Shown here in pieces: positions 30,392 to 38,026 of a stretch of DNA of 38,026 bases. The stretch is taken from the NCBI GenBank assembly GCA_041476545.1, contig JBGOTP010000005.1:1-38026 (forward strand), written 5' to 3'. The notes under the pieces are model-generated. The model saw only the letters and a program-made list of their open reading frames with translations, was not told the origin of the DNA and made no database searches. The first letter of the stretch is position 1. Each line of letters starts with the position of its first letter. Both the position numbers and the translations under genes were made by a program. This DNA comes from JBGOTP01 sp041476545. Lineage in GTDB: Bacteria > Acidobacteriota > Vicinamibacteria > Vicinamibacterales > CAVVIG01.

Positions 30392-33037
30392 TCATCGCTG
30401 TGGCGTCTTCGGCACGCGGCTTCCCGGCACGTCCTTTTCGTTCCAGTAGATCTGGTCCCATTCTTCCTTCGTGAACCGACGTTCGAATGCATTGCGCAGT
30501 CTGCCCCACCAGTTCGTGTACTGAACGTGCGCCTTCCTCGGCAGGGGAAACAGGTTCTCGATCTCATTTCCCCCACCCATATTGACCTGCTTGATGTGGT
30601 GCACTTCCCATGGCACCCCGCCCTCCTCAGGCCATCGCTTGCCTTGCTTCTCCGCTGCCGTGAGCGCTTTGTCGAAGTGCGGCCAGCGCGCTCGGCTGTC
30701 GCGAGCGAGGCTCCGGAGCATCTCGGTGCCGCGAGCGGTCCCCGTCAAGATGGCTTTCTGCACGTTGAACGGGCCGCCGGGCATCGGCACATCGTACTCG
30801 GTGGGATATGGGCCCGCCTCACCGAGGATGTGATCGGGGAGCTTCGAGCGGCAGACGATGCTGCCGATTGAGCACGCACCTTCGAACTCTTCGAACTTCT
30901 TCGCGAGCTGCTTCGAGGTTTTTGCTTTCCCTTGTTCGAGCGCTTTGCGCTCCTCGGCCGACATCTGCTCGAACGCTTTTTTCTGGGCGGCCTCCTCGGT
31001 CAGCGTCCTGTCCGCGGCCCGCAAATCGGCGGCGCCCTTGCGCAGCCGTGCGGCGGCTTTGCCGATCCCCTCGGTGGCGAGCACGATGAGGATGAAGATG
31101 GCCCCGTTGGTCAAGATCGTCGCGAGCCTGGCCGAGGCCTTCTGGAGTTCGGCGACACTCTTGGCTTGCATCACGTCGTTGAGCGACGCCGCCAGCTCGC
31201 CGAGCATGCCGATGACGTCCCGAGCGGTCGTGTACACGAGATACACGGCGACGGCGATGTCGAGGGGTGGAATCATGCCGAGGATCACGATGACCGCGAG
31301 CTCCGCCAGGATTTCCGGGCCGTTGGCGATGAGGTTCTGTGCCCAGGCCGCAGCGGCGCCGCCGAAGTAGTCGTTGTCCCAAGCCCATGTGAGCGCGGCG
31401 GCGAACCGCTCGCCGCGGCCGCTGCCCGCAACCGATGCGTCGGCCGCCGCCAGCGCCTCGTCAAAGGGCCCAACCGCGTCGTTCCACCCACTCAGCAGTC
31501 CGAACAGCGAATAGAGCGCGCTCGTCATCCCGACGGCCAGCGCCACGTCAGTGAGCTTGAGCGCATCGGTTTCGATCTGCTGCGCTTCCTCGTCCGTTTT
31601 CGCGAGGTTGTCGTGCGCGCGCACAGGCAGCTCCCGGAGCTTCGCCTGCTTGTTGTCGACGAAATCCTTGTAGTCGAAATAGTTTGGAACGAGCTTGCCG
31701 TCGGCCACCGATTCGGCGACCTGGTTGACAATGAGCTCCCACGACACCGCGAAGAGCCGCACCCACTTGAGTTGCATGTAGCGGATCGATTCGCGCGCGT
31801 ATTCGCGGACCGCGGATGGCTTCTTCGCGTGTGCGTCAGACAGTCGCAACCGAAAACGGTCGAGCCGATCCAGTTCGGTGTACGGCACGGGCAGCCCGTG
31901 AGCATAGATGTCCGGACTGAGAGTCTTGGCCTGGGCGATCAGGGCCAGGAACGACTTGGCCCAGTCGGTTATGAGCGTGCCGGGATCAACCCCGAGTGTC
32001 AGTGCGCTCTGGATCCGGCCCGACCAGGTGAGCGGGAAGCCCTTGATATGGGTCGCGAGGGCCAGCTCCACTCCGTCTGGAGAGTACGCGCCGAGCGTAT
32101 CGAGCTCGGTTGTTGAGCGCCTCTTGCAATCGGCGACAAAGGCGTCGAGATCGGCCTGGGTTTTGAGAGGAGCGCGCGTGCGGGTCGACAGCAGCAGACG
32201 CAGCCGCGTCGCCGACGCGCGCAGGAGCAGGTCGTCGTTCTGGCTCGCTCCCACGTTCGCGGCGACGATCTCGTTGTCGAGTGCCGAGGCGATGGCCGGA
32301 TCGTCGGCGCCGGCCTGTGCCTGATCGTCCGGCGCCCGCTGCACGTGGAGCTCTTTCTCTTCCTCCTCGCACGTCGCGCACTTGCGTTGCACGGTTGAAA
32401 TGCCAGCAGCCGGCACCGAACGCACGTGCGGCCAGGGCCTATCCGCCCCGCGCACCACGTGATCGGCGATGCGGTCCGCCTCGCGCTCGGCGGGATCGTC
32501 GGGCCGGCTCACGGTCACACGGCTTGGCAACACGCGGCGGATTCCTCCACCCGCCTGTTGCACCGTGTGGACGAGCTCGTGTGCCAGAAGTCGCCGCCCA
32601 GGCTCGGAGTGCGGCGCATACTGGCCGTCGGCGAACACGATGTCACGACCGACAGTGAACGCCAGGGCGCGGAAGGCCGTCGCCTTGTTGTGTGCGTCGG
32701 CACCGCGATGGATCCGTACGCCTGAGAAATCGTGCCCGAGGCGCGTCTCGAAATAGGCTCGCGCAGGCGGGTCAATCGGATCGCCGCGCGACGAAGGAAG
32801 CGGATCTATAGGGGGCGGCGCTGCGGCACCGGATCCAGCCGACGTCTTCGGTTGGACAATCTTCATCTCCTCATCGACGGGGAGGTCGGTGCGTCCATCG
32901 GCAGCGCACGCGGCACAGGCTCGCTGGAGCGCCAGGCCGTTCCAAACCTGGTTGACGACGGCCGGCTGCCGCGGCGGCGCCACGCGGGCGGGAGCCGCCC
33001 GCGCGACGACCTTTTCCGGCGCGAAGGCCTTGGCCAT
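30392..33037 (-). CDS. DUF4157 polymorphic toxin with C-terminal HNH nuclease domain
   Basis: The 881-residue protein has an N-terminal extension with a CAACA cysteine pair (C41, C44), a DUF4157 domain (about 88-165) with RLLAHELVHTVQQ (H153, E154, H157), and a second CATC pair in STVQRKCATCEEEE. A long helical middle with hydrophobic stretches (AVIVILGMIPPLDIAVAVYL; ILTNGAIFILIVLATEG) follows. The C-terminal HNH domain reads WEVHHIKQVNMGGGNEIENL then FPLPRKAHVQYTNWW: H813, H814, N828 and H837 form the metal and catalytic set. The ATG overlaps the stop of the upstream gene by one base (TGATG). The tip domain differs from that of the next toxin, while the front parts are alike. Predicted role: a delivered DNase. 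Confidence 0.86.
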   Translation of the reverse strand: MAKAFAPEKVVARAAPARVAPPRQPAVVNQVWNGLALQRACAACAADGRTDLPVDEEMKIVQPKTSAGSGAAAPPPIDPLPSSRGDPIDPPARAYFETRLGHDFSGVRIHRGADAHNKATAFRALAFTVGRDIVFADGQYAPHSEPGRRLLAHELVHTVQQAGGGIRRVLPSRVTVSRPDDPAEREADRIADHVVRGADRPWPHVRSVPAAGISTVQRKCATCEEEEKELHVQRAPDDQAQAGADDPAIASALDNEIVAANVGASQNDDLLLRASATRLRLLLSTRTRAPLKTQADLDAFVADCKRRSTTELDTLGAYSPDGVELALATHIKGFPLTWSGRIQSALTLGVDPGTLITDWAKSFLALIAQAKTLSPDIYAHGLPVPYTELDRLDRFRLRLSDAHAKKPSAVREYARESIRYMQLKWVRLFAVSWELIVNQVAESVADGKLVPNYFDYKDFVDNKQAKLRELPVRAHDNLAKTDEEAQQIETDALKLTDVALAVGMTSALYSLFGLLSGWNDAVGPFDEALAAADASVAGSGRGERFAAALTWAWDNDYFGGAAAAWAQNLIANGPEILAELAVIVILGMIPPLDIAVAVYLVYTTARDVIGMLGELAASLNDVMQAKSVAELQKASARLATILTNGAIFILIVLATEGIGKAAARLRKGAADLRAADRTLTEEAAQKKAFEQMSAEERKALEQGKAKTSKQLAKKFEEFEGACSIGSIVCRSKLPDHILGEAGPYPTEYDVPMPGGPFNVQKAILTGTARGTEMLRSLARDSRARWPHFDKALTAAEKQGKRWPEEGGVPWEVHHIKQVNMGGGNEIENLFPLPRKAHVQYTNWWGRLRNAFERRFTKEEWDQIYWNEKDVPGSRVPKTPQR

Positions 33038-35463
33038 CACCCAATCGGGATGACCTGCAGGAGCAGTATCGACTTCGCGTCAGTCAGCGGGAACCCCCCG
33101 GCCACGGGCAGAGCCGCCGGCACCGCTGGGCCGTGCAGGTCGCCGATGACCTTTTGCCCGACCTTCCCGACAATGGCCGCATCTGCAGCAGAGAGGCTTC
33201 GATTGAACAGCACTATTCCCTGTTCGATGTGTCCACTGTGTGCACTGAATGCCCTCAGCACATCGTCATCGGAGACTGTTGCCGTTCCACCTGCGTCAAC
33301 GGTGTACGTGGCGTTCTTGAAATCCGTGCCTCGTTTCAGCACCTCCATCAACTGGTCGGCCGTCGCCTGTGGGTTCAGCGCCATGCGCCGAATCGACTGG
33401 AAGAGGTCGGTGTTGGCTCCAAACACGTGCTGCTTCTCCACAATCGCCGGAGCCGGCGAGACGGTGATGAACACCATGACGCCGTCAGCGTCGGGCGGCA
33501 CGACGCTTTCCGGATACGGAACAATCATGACTCTGTCGGTCGTTCCGCTCTCCTGGCTGTCGTCTCGAATCGCGTTCTCGAATGTGTTGAGCCGATTGCC
33601 CTGCAGTGTTGCGTCGCTTTCGCCCACGGCACCTATGGCCGAGAAGACGATCGTCTTCCCTGGAGGCGTCTGGAAGTGCTCCCAGTCGCTCTTCCACGCC
33701 TGGGCGGCCCCAACGTCGTCGACGGGGGTCGCTCTCCCGCCGGCAAATCTCGCGATGAGGTTGTTTCCTGCACGGTCGTCCTGGATGATCAGCCTCCTGA
33801 TGACCGCCGCCGCTTGCGCAGGATCTTTGAGCGGCGTCGCGATCGCGTCGAGCATGTTGTTGAGTTGGTCCGCGTTGACGGCCCTGAGGTTGATGACGCG
33901 ATAGCCGCGGGGCGGCAGCGGCGGCACCGGCACCACGTCGAGCGCGCACTGCTTGTGACGGCGCCGCGTGAACATCACCCAGTCGCGCACCGCGTCGATG
34001 CGTAGCTCGTTGGCAACCGGCGGCAGCGCGGGGAACAACTGGGCATCGGCGCTCTGTTTGAAGCCGGGCTCGCTCACGACGAGGGCCCCTTGCACGATGT
34101 CCAGCCCACTCTCCGCATACCGGTGGCTGGCATTGGCGACGTTGACGACGTTGGCGTCGGCCACGAGATCGAGCTCACCAAGACGCGTCCCCGTTTGCCC
34201 GATGATGTCACCGGCGTACTGCACCTTGGCGCCGTTGGCCATCACCGCTCGTCCCAAACGCAACGGCCCGAACGGGCCGGGCGCCGTAGTCACATCGAGG
34301 GTGATCAACCCGTTCGACTCGTCGCCGGTGTAGCTGAACCTGGCGGGCCAGTTGAAACGCTCCGTCATCAGATACTCGATCGTTTGTGGCGGGTTCTGAT
34401 TCTCTCGGTAAATGCCAATCGACAGCGTGCCGTTCAGCGTCCCGGACACGCCGGGTCCCCCGGCAGCCGACGACACGGACGTCACCAAGAATGTGCCGTG
34501 AAACATGATCTCGAACGCCAGTGGTGAAGTCGACTGGGTTCCGAGTACGATCCGCAGGTGAACGGGCGTTTGCGCGTTCAACACGAGCGATTTGATCTCG
34601 CGATCGGCCCGAGCGGTGAGCCACAGTCCATCGGCTCCATTCCCGGTACTGATCACGGTCTCGCCCGCCAATCCAACTGGCCCAGCGACCGATCCGGTGC
34701 GGCTGATGAAGTCCCGCGCCGCGGTCGCCGTGTTCATCACTAGCTCGTCGAGCCTGGTGCCCGTCGTCTTCGGGTCCCTGATGAATGTGTTCGTGGAAAG
34801 GTCCCCGTTGAACTCCAGCGGCCGCGCGCCGGCTCCTCCAGCCACGAGCGACTTGGCCAGCGTCTGCAGCTTCCCGATGGTGCCCTGGCTGACACCGGCC
34901 GCCGCCGCGTACAACGCGAGACCGCCCGAGTCCAACATGTCCTCACGCGCGGCGCCTTTGTAGATCAGGCCGCCGGTTTGCTGGGCGCTGAACAACACGT
35001 CGGCGGAAAAGAGTCCTGCCGTCGGCGTCGTGATCGTGGTCGGTTTGCCATCGGGAACGAGAATGTCGACCTTCGGCTTGTCCGACGGATCGTCGAGCCC
35101 TTGCAGGAGGGAGATGCGATCCATGTGCTGTGCTTCTTCGACCGCATGGGCAATGTAGTCTGCCGTGGTCGTGCAAAACCGAAGATCGAGGCCATCGCCG
35201 AGCAGAGCCCGGACCTGATCGTTGACGCTCTTCGCGGTGCCGGTGAGCACGGGCAAATACCCCGCTGACGGCAGCTCGATGATGCCCCCTCGAATCAGAA
35301 TGCGGTCGGTGGGCCGCGCCGGCGTGAGGTCCGTCGCGATCACGCGGCGAATGCGATCGCGCAAGTCGGTGATGCCAGTGAGTGACAGCGAAAGCAACGT
35401 CGGACGATCGGCCCCGACGACGCCGCGCGGATCGCTCCGATCGTGGGCCAGCCCCAGGCGCAC
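33037..35463 (-). CDS. Large protein of unknown function in the toxin/injection row
   Basis: The 808-residue protein has no signal peptide or membrane helix. Recognisable only as composition: a front part with LSLTGITDLRDRIRRVIATDL and an acidic/His stretch AHAVEEAQHMDRISLLQGLDDP; a middle rich in beta strands; and a C-terminal part with SAIGAVGESDATLQGN and SPAPAIVEKQHVFGANTDLF. I know no domain. The GTG start at 35463 has no clear ribosome site. The same frame is open right back to the TAA that ends the preceding gene, and the 11 codons between read as plausible protein (LNDAVKFVEQV). It may be read through, mis-started or split by one stop. It overlaps the HNH toxin start by one base. Confidence 0.7.
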   Translation of the reverse strand: MRLGLAHDRSDPRGVVGADRPTLLSLSLTGITDLRDRIRRVIATDLTPARPTDRILIRGGIIELPSAGYLPVLTGTAKSVNDQVRALLGDGLDLRFCTTTADYIAHAVEEAQHMDRISLLQGLDDPSDKPKVDILVPDGKPTTITTPTAGLFSADVLFSAQQTGGLIYKGAAREDMLDSGGLALYAAAAGVSQGTIGKLQTLAKSLVAGGAGARPLEFNGDLSTNTFIRDPKTTGTRLDELVMNTATAARDFISRTGSVAGPVGLAGETVISTGNGADGLWLTARADREIKSLVLNAQTPVHLRIVLGTQSTSPLAFEIMFHGTFLVTSVSSAAGGPGVSGTLNGTLSIGIYRENQNPPQTIEYLMTERFNWPARFSYTGDESNGLITLDVTTAPGPFGPLRLGRAVMANGAKVQYAGDIIGQTGTRLGELDLVADANVVNVANASHRYAESGLDIVQGALVVSEPGFKQSADAQLFPALPPVANELRIDAVRDWVMFTRRRHKQCALDVVPVPPLPPRGYRVINLRAVNADQLNNMLDAIATPLKDPAQAAAVIRRLIIQDDRAGNNLIARFAGGRATPVDDVGAAQAWKSDWEHFQTPPGKTIVFSAIGAVGESDATLQGNRLNTFENAIRDDSQESGTTDRVMIVPYPESVVPPDADGVMVFITVSPAPAIVEKQHVFGANTDLFQSIRRMALNPQATADQLMEVLKRGTDFKNATYTVDAGGTATVSDDDVLRAFSAHSGHIEQGIVLFNRSLSAADAAIVGKVGQKVIGDLHGPAVPAALPVAGGFPLTDAKSILLLQVIPIG

Positions 35464-35496
35464 CTGTTCGACGAACTTGACGGCGTCGTTGAGGGC

Positions 35497-36519
35497 TTAG
35501 TGGTGCGGCGCGCAGGGATCGACCGCCCGGCTGCCCGGCGTCACGACGCCGGACAGCAGATCCGCCAGCTGACACTGGAACTGCAACACCTGCGCGAGAA
35601 ACACGTCCCACGGCCGCATCCGCATCTTCCACTGCCAGTACCGCTTGGCGGGCGCGTCGATGCGCTCGCGCCTGACGATCCACGTATCGAGGAACACGGT
35701 CGTGGCTCCGGCGCGGGCGACGACGGCCAGCGGTACCTCGCAACAGGCGCTGTTGTAACCCGCGCCGAGGCACCAGGTGTGCGAGAGCAAGCCGTCGCGA
35801 AATACCGCGTCGGGATGTTTCCGCGCTTCGTCGCCGTACCACGAATGCGCGACTTTCGACCGCAGATAGATGTTCGAGTCGATGGCCACCGCCTTCGACG
35901 TCGGGAACGGCGTCAGGATCTGCAGCGGAATGGCTCGCAGCACGACGCCCTCGAGCCGGTACGGACGCTCGGTGCTCGTGACGCACGCTTCCTCGCACAG
36001 CTTGCCGTACACGTCCTGCTGTCCGCAGAGCGCCTCGGCCGCGCAGATGGCGATGACGTAGATGTCGCTGACCGGTACCACGACCGTCGGCGGCGGCGCC
36101 GCGATCTCCACGCAGTCGTGGAAGGCGTCCGATCCGATCTTGCCGCTGGCATCCGGCTGCTGGATCGCGAGCTTCTTGGTCGCGTCGATGAGCGTTTGGA
36201 TGCTCTGCGTCACGGTTGACTGCAGGAGCAGAACGTGACCCGATGGGTCGATGGCGAGCCCGGGGCCGATCTGGATCAGGTCGCCGCCGCCGAGCGTCGT
36301 GTCGTACCCGTAGACGACTCCGGCGCCGAGTCCCTGGTTCGAAATCGCCACGAGCCCGCGTAGATAGCGCTGCTCGATCTCGAAATCGCTCGCGCGCAGG
36401 AACTTTCCGTCGAAGTAGTTGAGACGTTTGAGAGGCGTGGACGGATCGACGACCGTCACCCCACCGGTGTTGCCGACGACGACGAATTCCGCGCTGCTGC
36501 CGTTGCCGTTCGGGGCCAT
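35497..36519 (-). CDS. Injection-system/tail accessory-like protein, shorter member
   Basis: The 340-residue protein is related in layout to the next gene upstream. Its front half has LKRLNYFDGKFLRASDFEIE followed by QRYLRGLVAISNQGLGAGVVYG, then IQIGPGLAIDPSGHVLLLQS. The pattern (Y/F)FDGxxLxxxDFxxEQxYxRG with a GVVxG(Y/L)xV segment recurs in proteins beside phage-tail-like and contractile injection genes of Myxococcota, Actinobacteria and Acidobacteriota; their function is not established. Eight cysteines are scattered in the centre and end. AGGAG is seven bases before the ATG, and the upstream gene ends two bases before. It carries no membrane segment or signal peptide. Confidence 0.72.
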   Translation of the reverse strand: MAPNGNGSSAEFVVVGNTGGVTVVDPSTPLKRLNYFDGKFLRASDFEIEQRYLRGLVAISNQGLGAGVVYGYDTTLGGGDLIQIGPGLAIDPSGHVLLLQSTVTQSIQTLIDATKKLAIQQPDASGKIGSDAFHDCVEIAAPPPTVVVPVSDIYVIAICAAEALCGQQDVYGKLCEEACVTSTERPYRLEGVVLRAIPLQILTPFPTSKAVAIDSNIYLRSKVAHSWYGDEARKHPDAVFRDGLLSHTWCLGAGYNSACCEVPLAVVARAGATTVFLDTWIVRRERIDAPAKRYWQWKMRMRPWDVFLAQVLQFQCQLADLLSGVVTPGSRAVDPCAPHH

Positions 36520-36521
36520 CG

Positions 36522-37814
36522 CTAGCTCCTCTTGAACATCTTGATGAAGTCCGCGCCGTCGTCCGCGCCGGTACGTGGCGCGCCGAGCGGCGCGTGGTCG
36601 TCCGCGGCCAGAAGGGGCGTTGGACCGGTGCCGCGGATGATGAGCCGCACGAGACTGCCTGTGAATGCCTTCTTCAGATCGATCTGGACTTTCCCGCTTC
36701 CGAGATCAGTGACGGTCTTGATGTCGACCGCGCTCCATCCGCCGGCGTCGTCGTACTCCGTGACGGAACACGCTTTCGGTCGCAGCGTCGTGGCAGCCAT
36801 CTGGCGGCTGGTCGAGAAGCTGATCGATTGGACGCCGAGCTCCGCGCCGGTCACGATGGGGCCAACGGGTGTCGTTGGCGGCCCTCCAACGAATCGGGGA
36901 CCACAGAGGAGTTCCTGGATCGTCGCCGTCGCAACGTGGGAGGGGCGCACGGTGACGACGGGCTTCGGAATCGGCGCCGCGATCGCCCAGCCGCCATCGG
37001 CCGTGGGCTCGACGAGGATGTCCGCCACGTCGGCGAGTAGTACCTCGGTGGGATCCTCTGGAAAGATCGAAGCCGGATCGGTGGCGGTGGCCGGCTGCGG
37101 CTGCAGATCGATCTCGTCGAACGCCGCGAACTCGCGCAGTGCATCCAGATAGGCCGCCGGCTGTTTCTCGATCGGCAGAGCCTGGACGGTCTGTCGCCGC
37201 GCTTGCACGTCGGCGTACTTCGCGCTATCCGCTTCGAGCTCGAAGAGCACACGCAGTCTGTGATAGCCGGGATCCCGTGGTTTGGACAGGTCCGGCCGCA
37301 GCAGCAGCTCGACGGTCTCGAAGACGCGCGAGTACGCGGTGTCGTTCTCGACACCGGCGCACGGTTCAACAATCGCCGGTACCGGACGGGTCAGGCAGGC
37401 TTTGAACTTCGCGACGACATGGACCGTGAACCGCTTCCGGCTCCCGACGTCGGTGAACGTGAATCCCTGGTCGCCCTTATGGGTGGCAAACCACTGGCCC
37501 ACGTCGACGCACGCGAGACGATCCAGGTGCAACTCATGACCGGCGGCATCGATCGCAAGGCCGCGATCGACGGTCAGCTCGTGACGGTCGTTGAACGCCA
37601 CGTTGAAGCCCCAGACGACTCCCTCGCGATGAAGCCATGCATTGTGGAGGCGGATCTTGCCCCGCGGATACGCCTGGCCGGTTTCGAGGTCATCCACGCC
37701 AAGCAGCATGCCGAAATGGAATTGCAACGCGGTGAACGGACTGATGGGCAGCAGCCCGCCCTCCTGTCCCTGGCCGGCCAGCTCGCACGCGGTCTTGTCG
37801 ACAATGGTGGGCAT
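36522..37814 (-). CDS. Injection-system/tail accessory-like protein, longer member
   Basis: The 430-residue protein carries the same front module as its neighbour: FTALQFHFGMLLGVDDLETG, then QAYPRGKIRLHNAWLHREGV, VWGFNVAF and GLAIDAAGHELHL. It lacks the strict FDGxxL box. The C-terminal half is beta-rich, with VRLIIRGTGPTPLLAADDHAP near the end, and looks like a separate binding domain. AGGAGAG stands before a GTG-ATG pair; the ATG is used here and the GTG would add one residue. It lies 11 bases after the partial gene and two bases before the shorter member, so all are one transcript. The paired paralogs suggest two subunits of one accessory complex. Confidence 0.72.
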   Translation of the reverse strand: MPTIVDKTACELAGQGQEGGLLPISPFTALQFHFGMLLGVDDLETGQAYPRGKIRLHNAWLHREGVVWGFNVAFNDRHELTVDRGLAIDAAGHELHLDRLACVDVGQWFATHKGDQGFTFTDVGSRKRFTVHVVAKFKACLTRPVPAIVEPCAGVENDTAYSRVFETVELLLRPDLSKPRDPGYHRLRVLFELEADSAKYADVQARRQTVQALPIEKQPAAYLDALREFAAFDEIDLQPQPATATDPASIFPEDPTEVLLADVADILVEPTADGGWAIAAPIPKPVVTVRPSHVATATIQELLCGPRFVGGPPTTPVGPIVTGAELGVQSISFSTSRQMAATTLRPKACSVTEYDDAGGWSAVDIKTVTDLGSGKVQIDLKKAFTGSLVRLIIRGTGPTPLLAADDHAPLGAPRTGADDGADFIKMFKRS

Positions 37815-37825
37815 CACGCACTCTC

Positions 37826-38026
37826 CTAGTAGCTGTCGCCACGAATCGCGCTGGGCAGGCGCGCCGCGATCGTCGACCGCGCCGAGGTCAACAGGTTCCG
37901 CCGCAGACCGATCGCGTCGCCCAGGTAGTCGGCCCGGCGATCGGCCGCCTGCGCCAGTCCGAGGGCGTTCGCGTAGTCGTTTTCGGCCGTGTCCATGGCG
38001 GTGGCGAGGGACACCGGATCGATCCC
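37826..38026 (-). CDS. C-terminal end of a gene cut by the window edge
   Basis: The frame is open from the window edge for 66 codons to TAG at 37826. The visible piece is helical and alanine-rich (AENDYANALGLAQAADRRA, then LRRNLLTSARSTIAARLP). It is the most upstream gene seen in the row. The fragment is too short to name; a tail or sheath-cap-like structural gene is possible from context only. Confidence 0.6.
   Translation of the reverse strand, partial: GIDPVSLATAMDTAENDYANALGLAQAADRRADYLGDAIGLRRNLLTSARSTIAARLPSAIRGDSY

Overview
The window is high-GC, tightly packed bacterial DNA. Its content suggests a soil-type Acidobacteriota, probably of the Vicinamibacteria kind: a TonB-dependent receptor with a carboxypeptidase-regulatory-like domain, several exported PQQ and NHL/Vgb propeller enzymes with separate c-type cytochromes, DUF6152 proteins, and a family of exported proteins of unknown function. 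The taxonomy is inferred from gene content only. No rRNA, tRNA or CRISPR array was seen.

Layout. 1-8.6 kb: a partial outer-membrane receptor, a diheme cytochrome c divergent from it, an orphan ParB-like protein, a PQQ dehydrogenase/NHL propeller pair, a monoheme cytochrome and an FmdB-type zinc ribbon. 8.7-12.0 kb: a two-gene branched-chain degradation operon (fused E1 alpha/beta 2-oxoacid dehydrogenase, then acyl-CoA dehydrogenase). 12.2-16.8 kb: a minus-strand operon with a second PQQ dehydrogenase, two paralogous exported proteins, a DUF6152 protein and a SnoaL-like protein. 16.9-18.4 kb: a cyclase-family hydrolase and an Lrp/AsnC regulator. 18.4-20.9 kb: ilvB-ilvN preceded by a complete-looking attenuation leader: promoter, 48-codon leader peptide with a dense Ile/Val run, antiterminator and intrinsic terminator. 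20.9-23.7 kb: two inverted copies of a short element with terminal inverted repeats enclose a second DUF6152-plus-paralogs cluster. 23.8-26.2 kb: a three-part exported protein (regulatory-like domain, haem motif, Vgb-type propeller) and a small membrane protein.

26.3-38.0 kb is the most unusual part. It is a minus-strand row of eight tightly coupled genes resembling the accessory end of an extracellular contractile injection system or related polymorphic-toxin locus. It has a cut-off gene, two related tail/baseplate-accessory-like proteins, an 808-residue unknown protein, then two large DUF4157 (HELxH) proteins. Each DUF4157 protein ends in a different HNH/Endo VII-type nuclease domain and is followed at once by a small gene: a HEAT-repeat protein after the HNH toxin and a SUFU-family protein after the GH-E-like toxin. 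The likely reading is two effector-immunity pairs. The effector and SUFU domain calls rest on visible motifs. The HEAT protein as immunity factor and the delivery role of the upstream genes are inference.

Two themes recur: periplasmic oxidation of unknown small molecules (PQQ dehydrogenases, propellers, cytochromes, exported paralogs), and branched-chain amino acid metabolism (ilvBN under attenuation, fused E1, acyl-CoA dehydrogenase, Lrp regulator).
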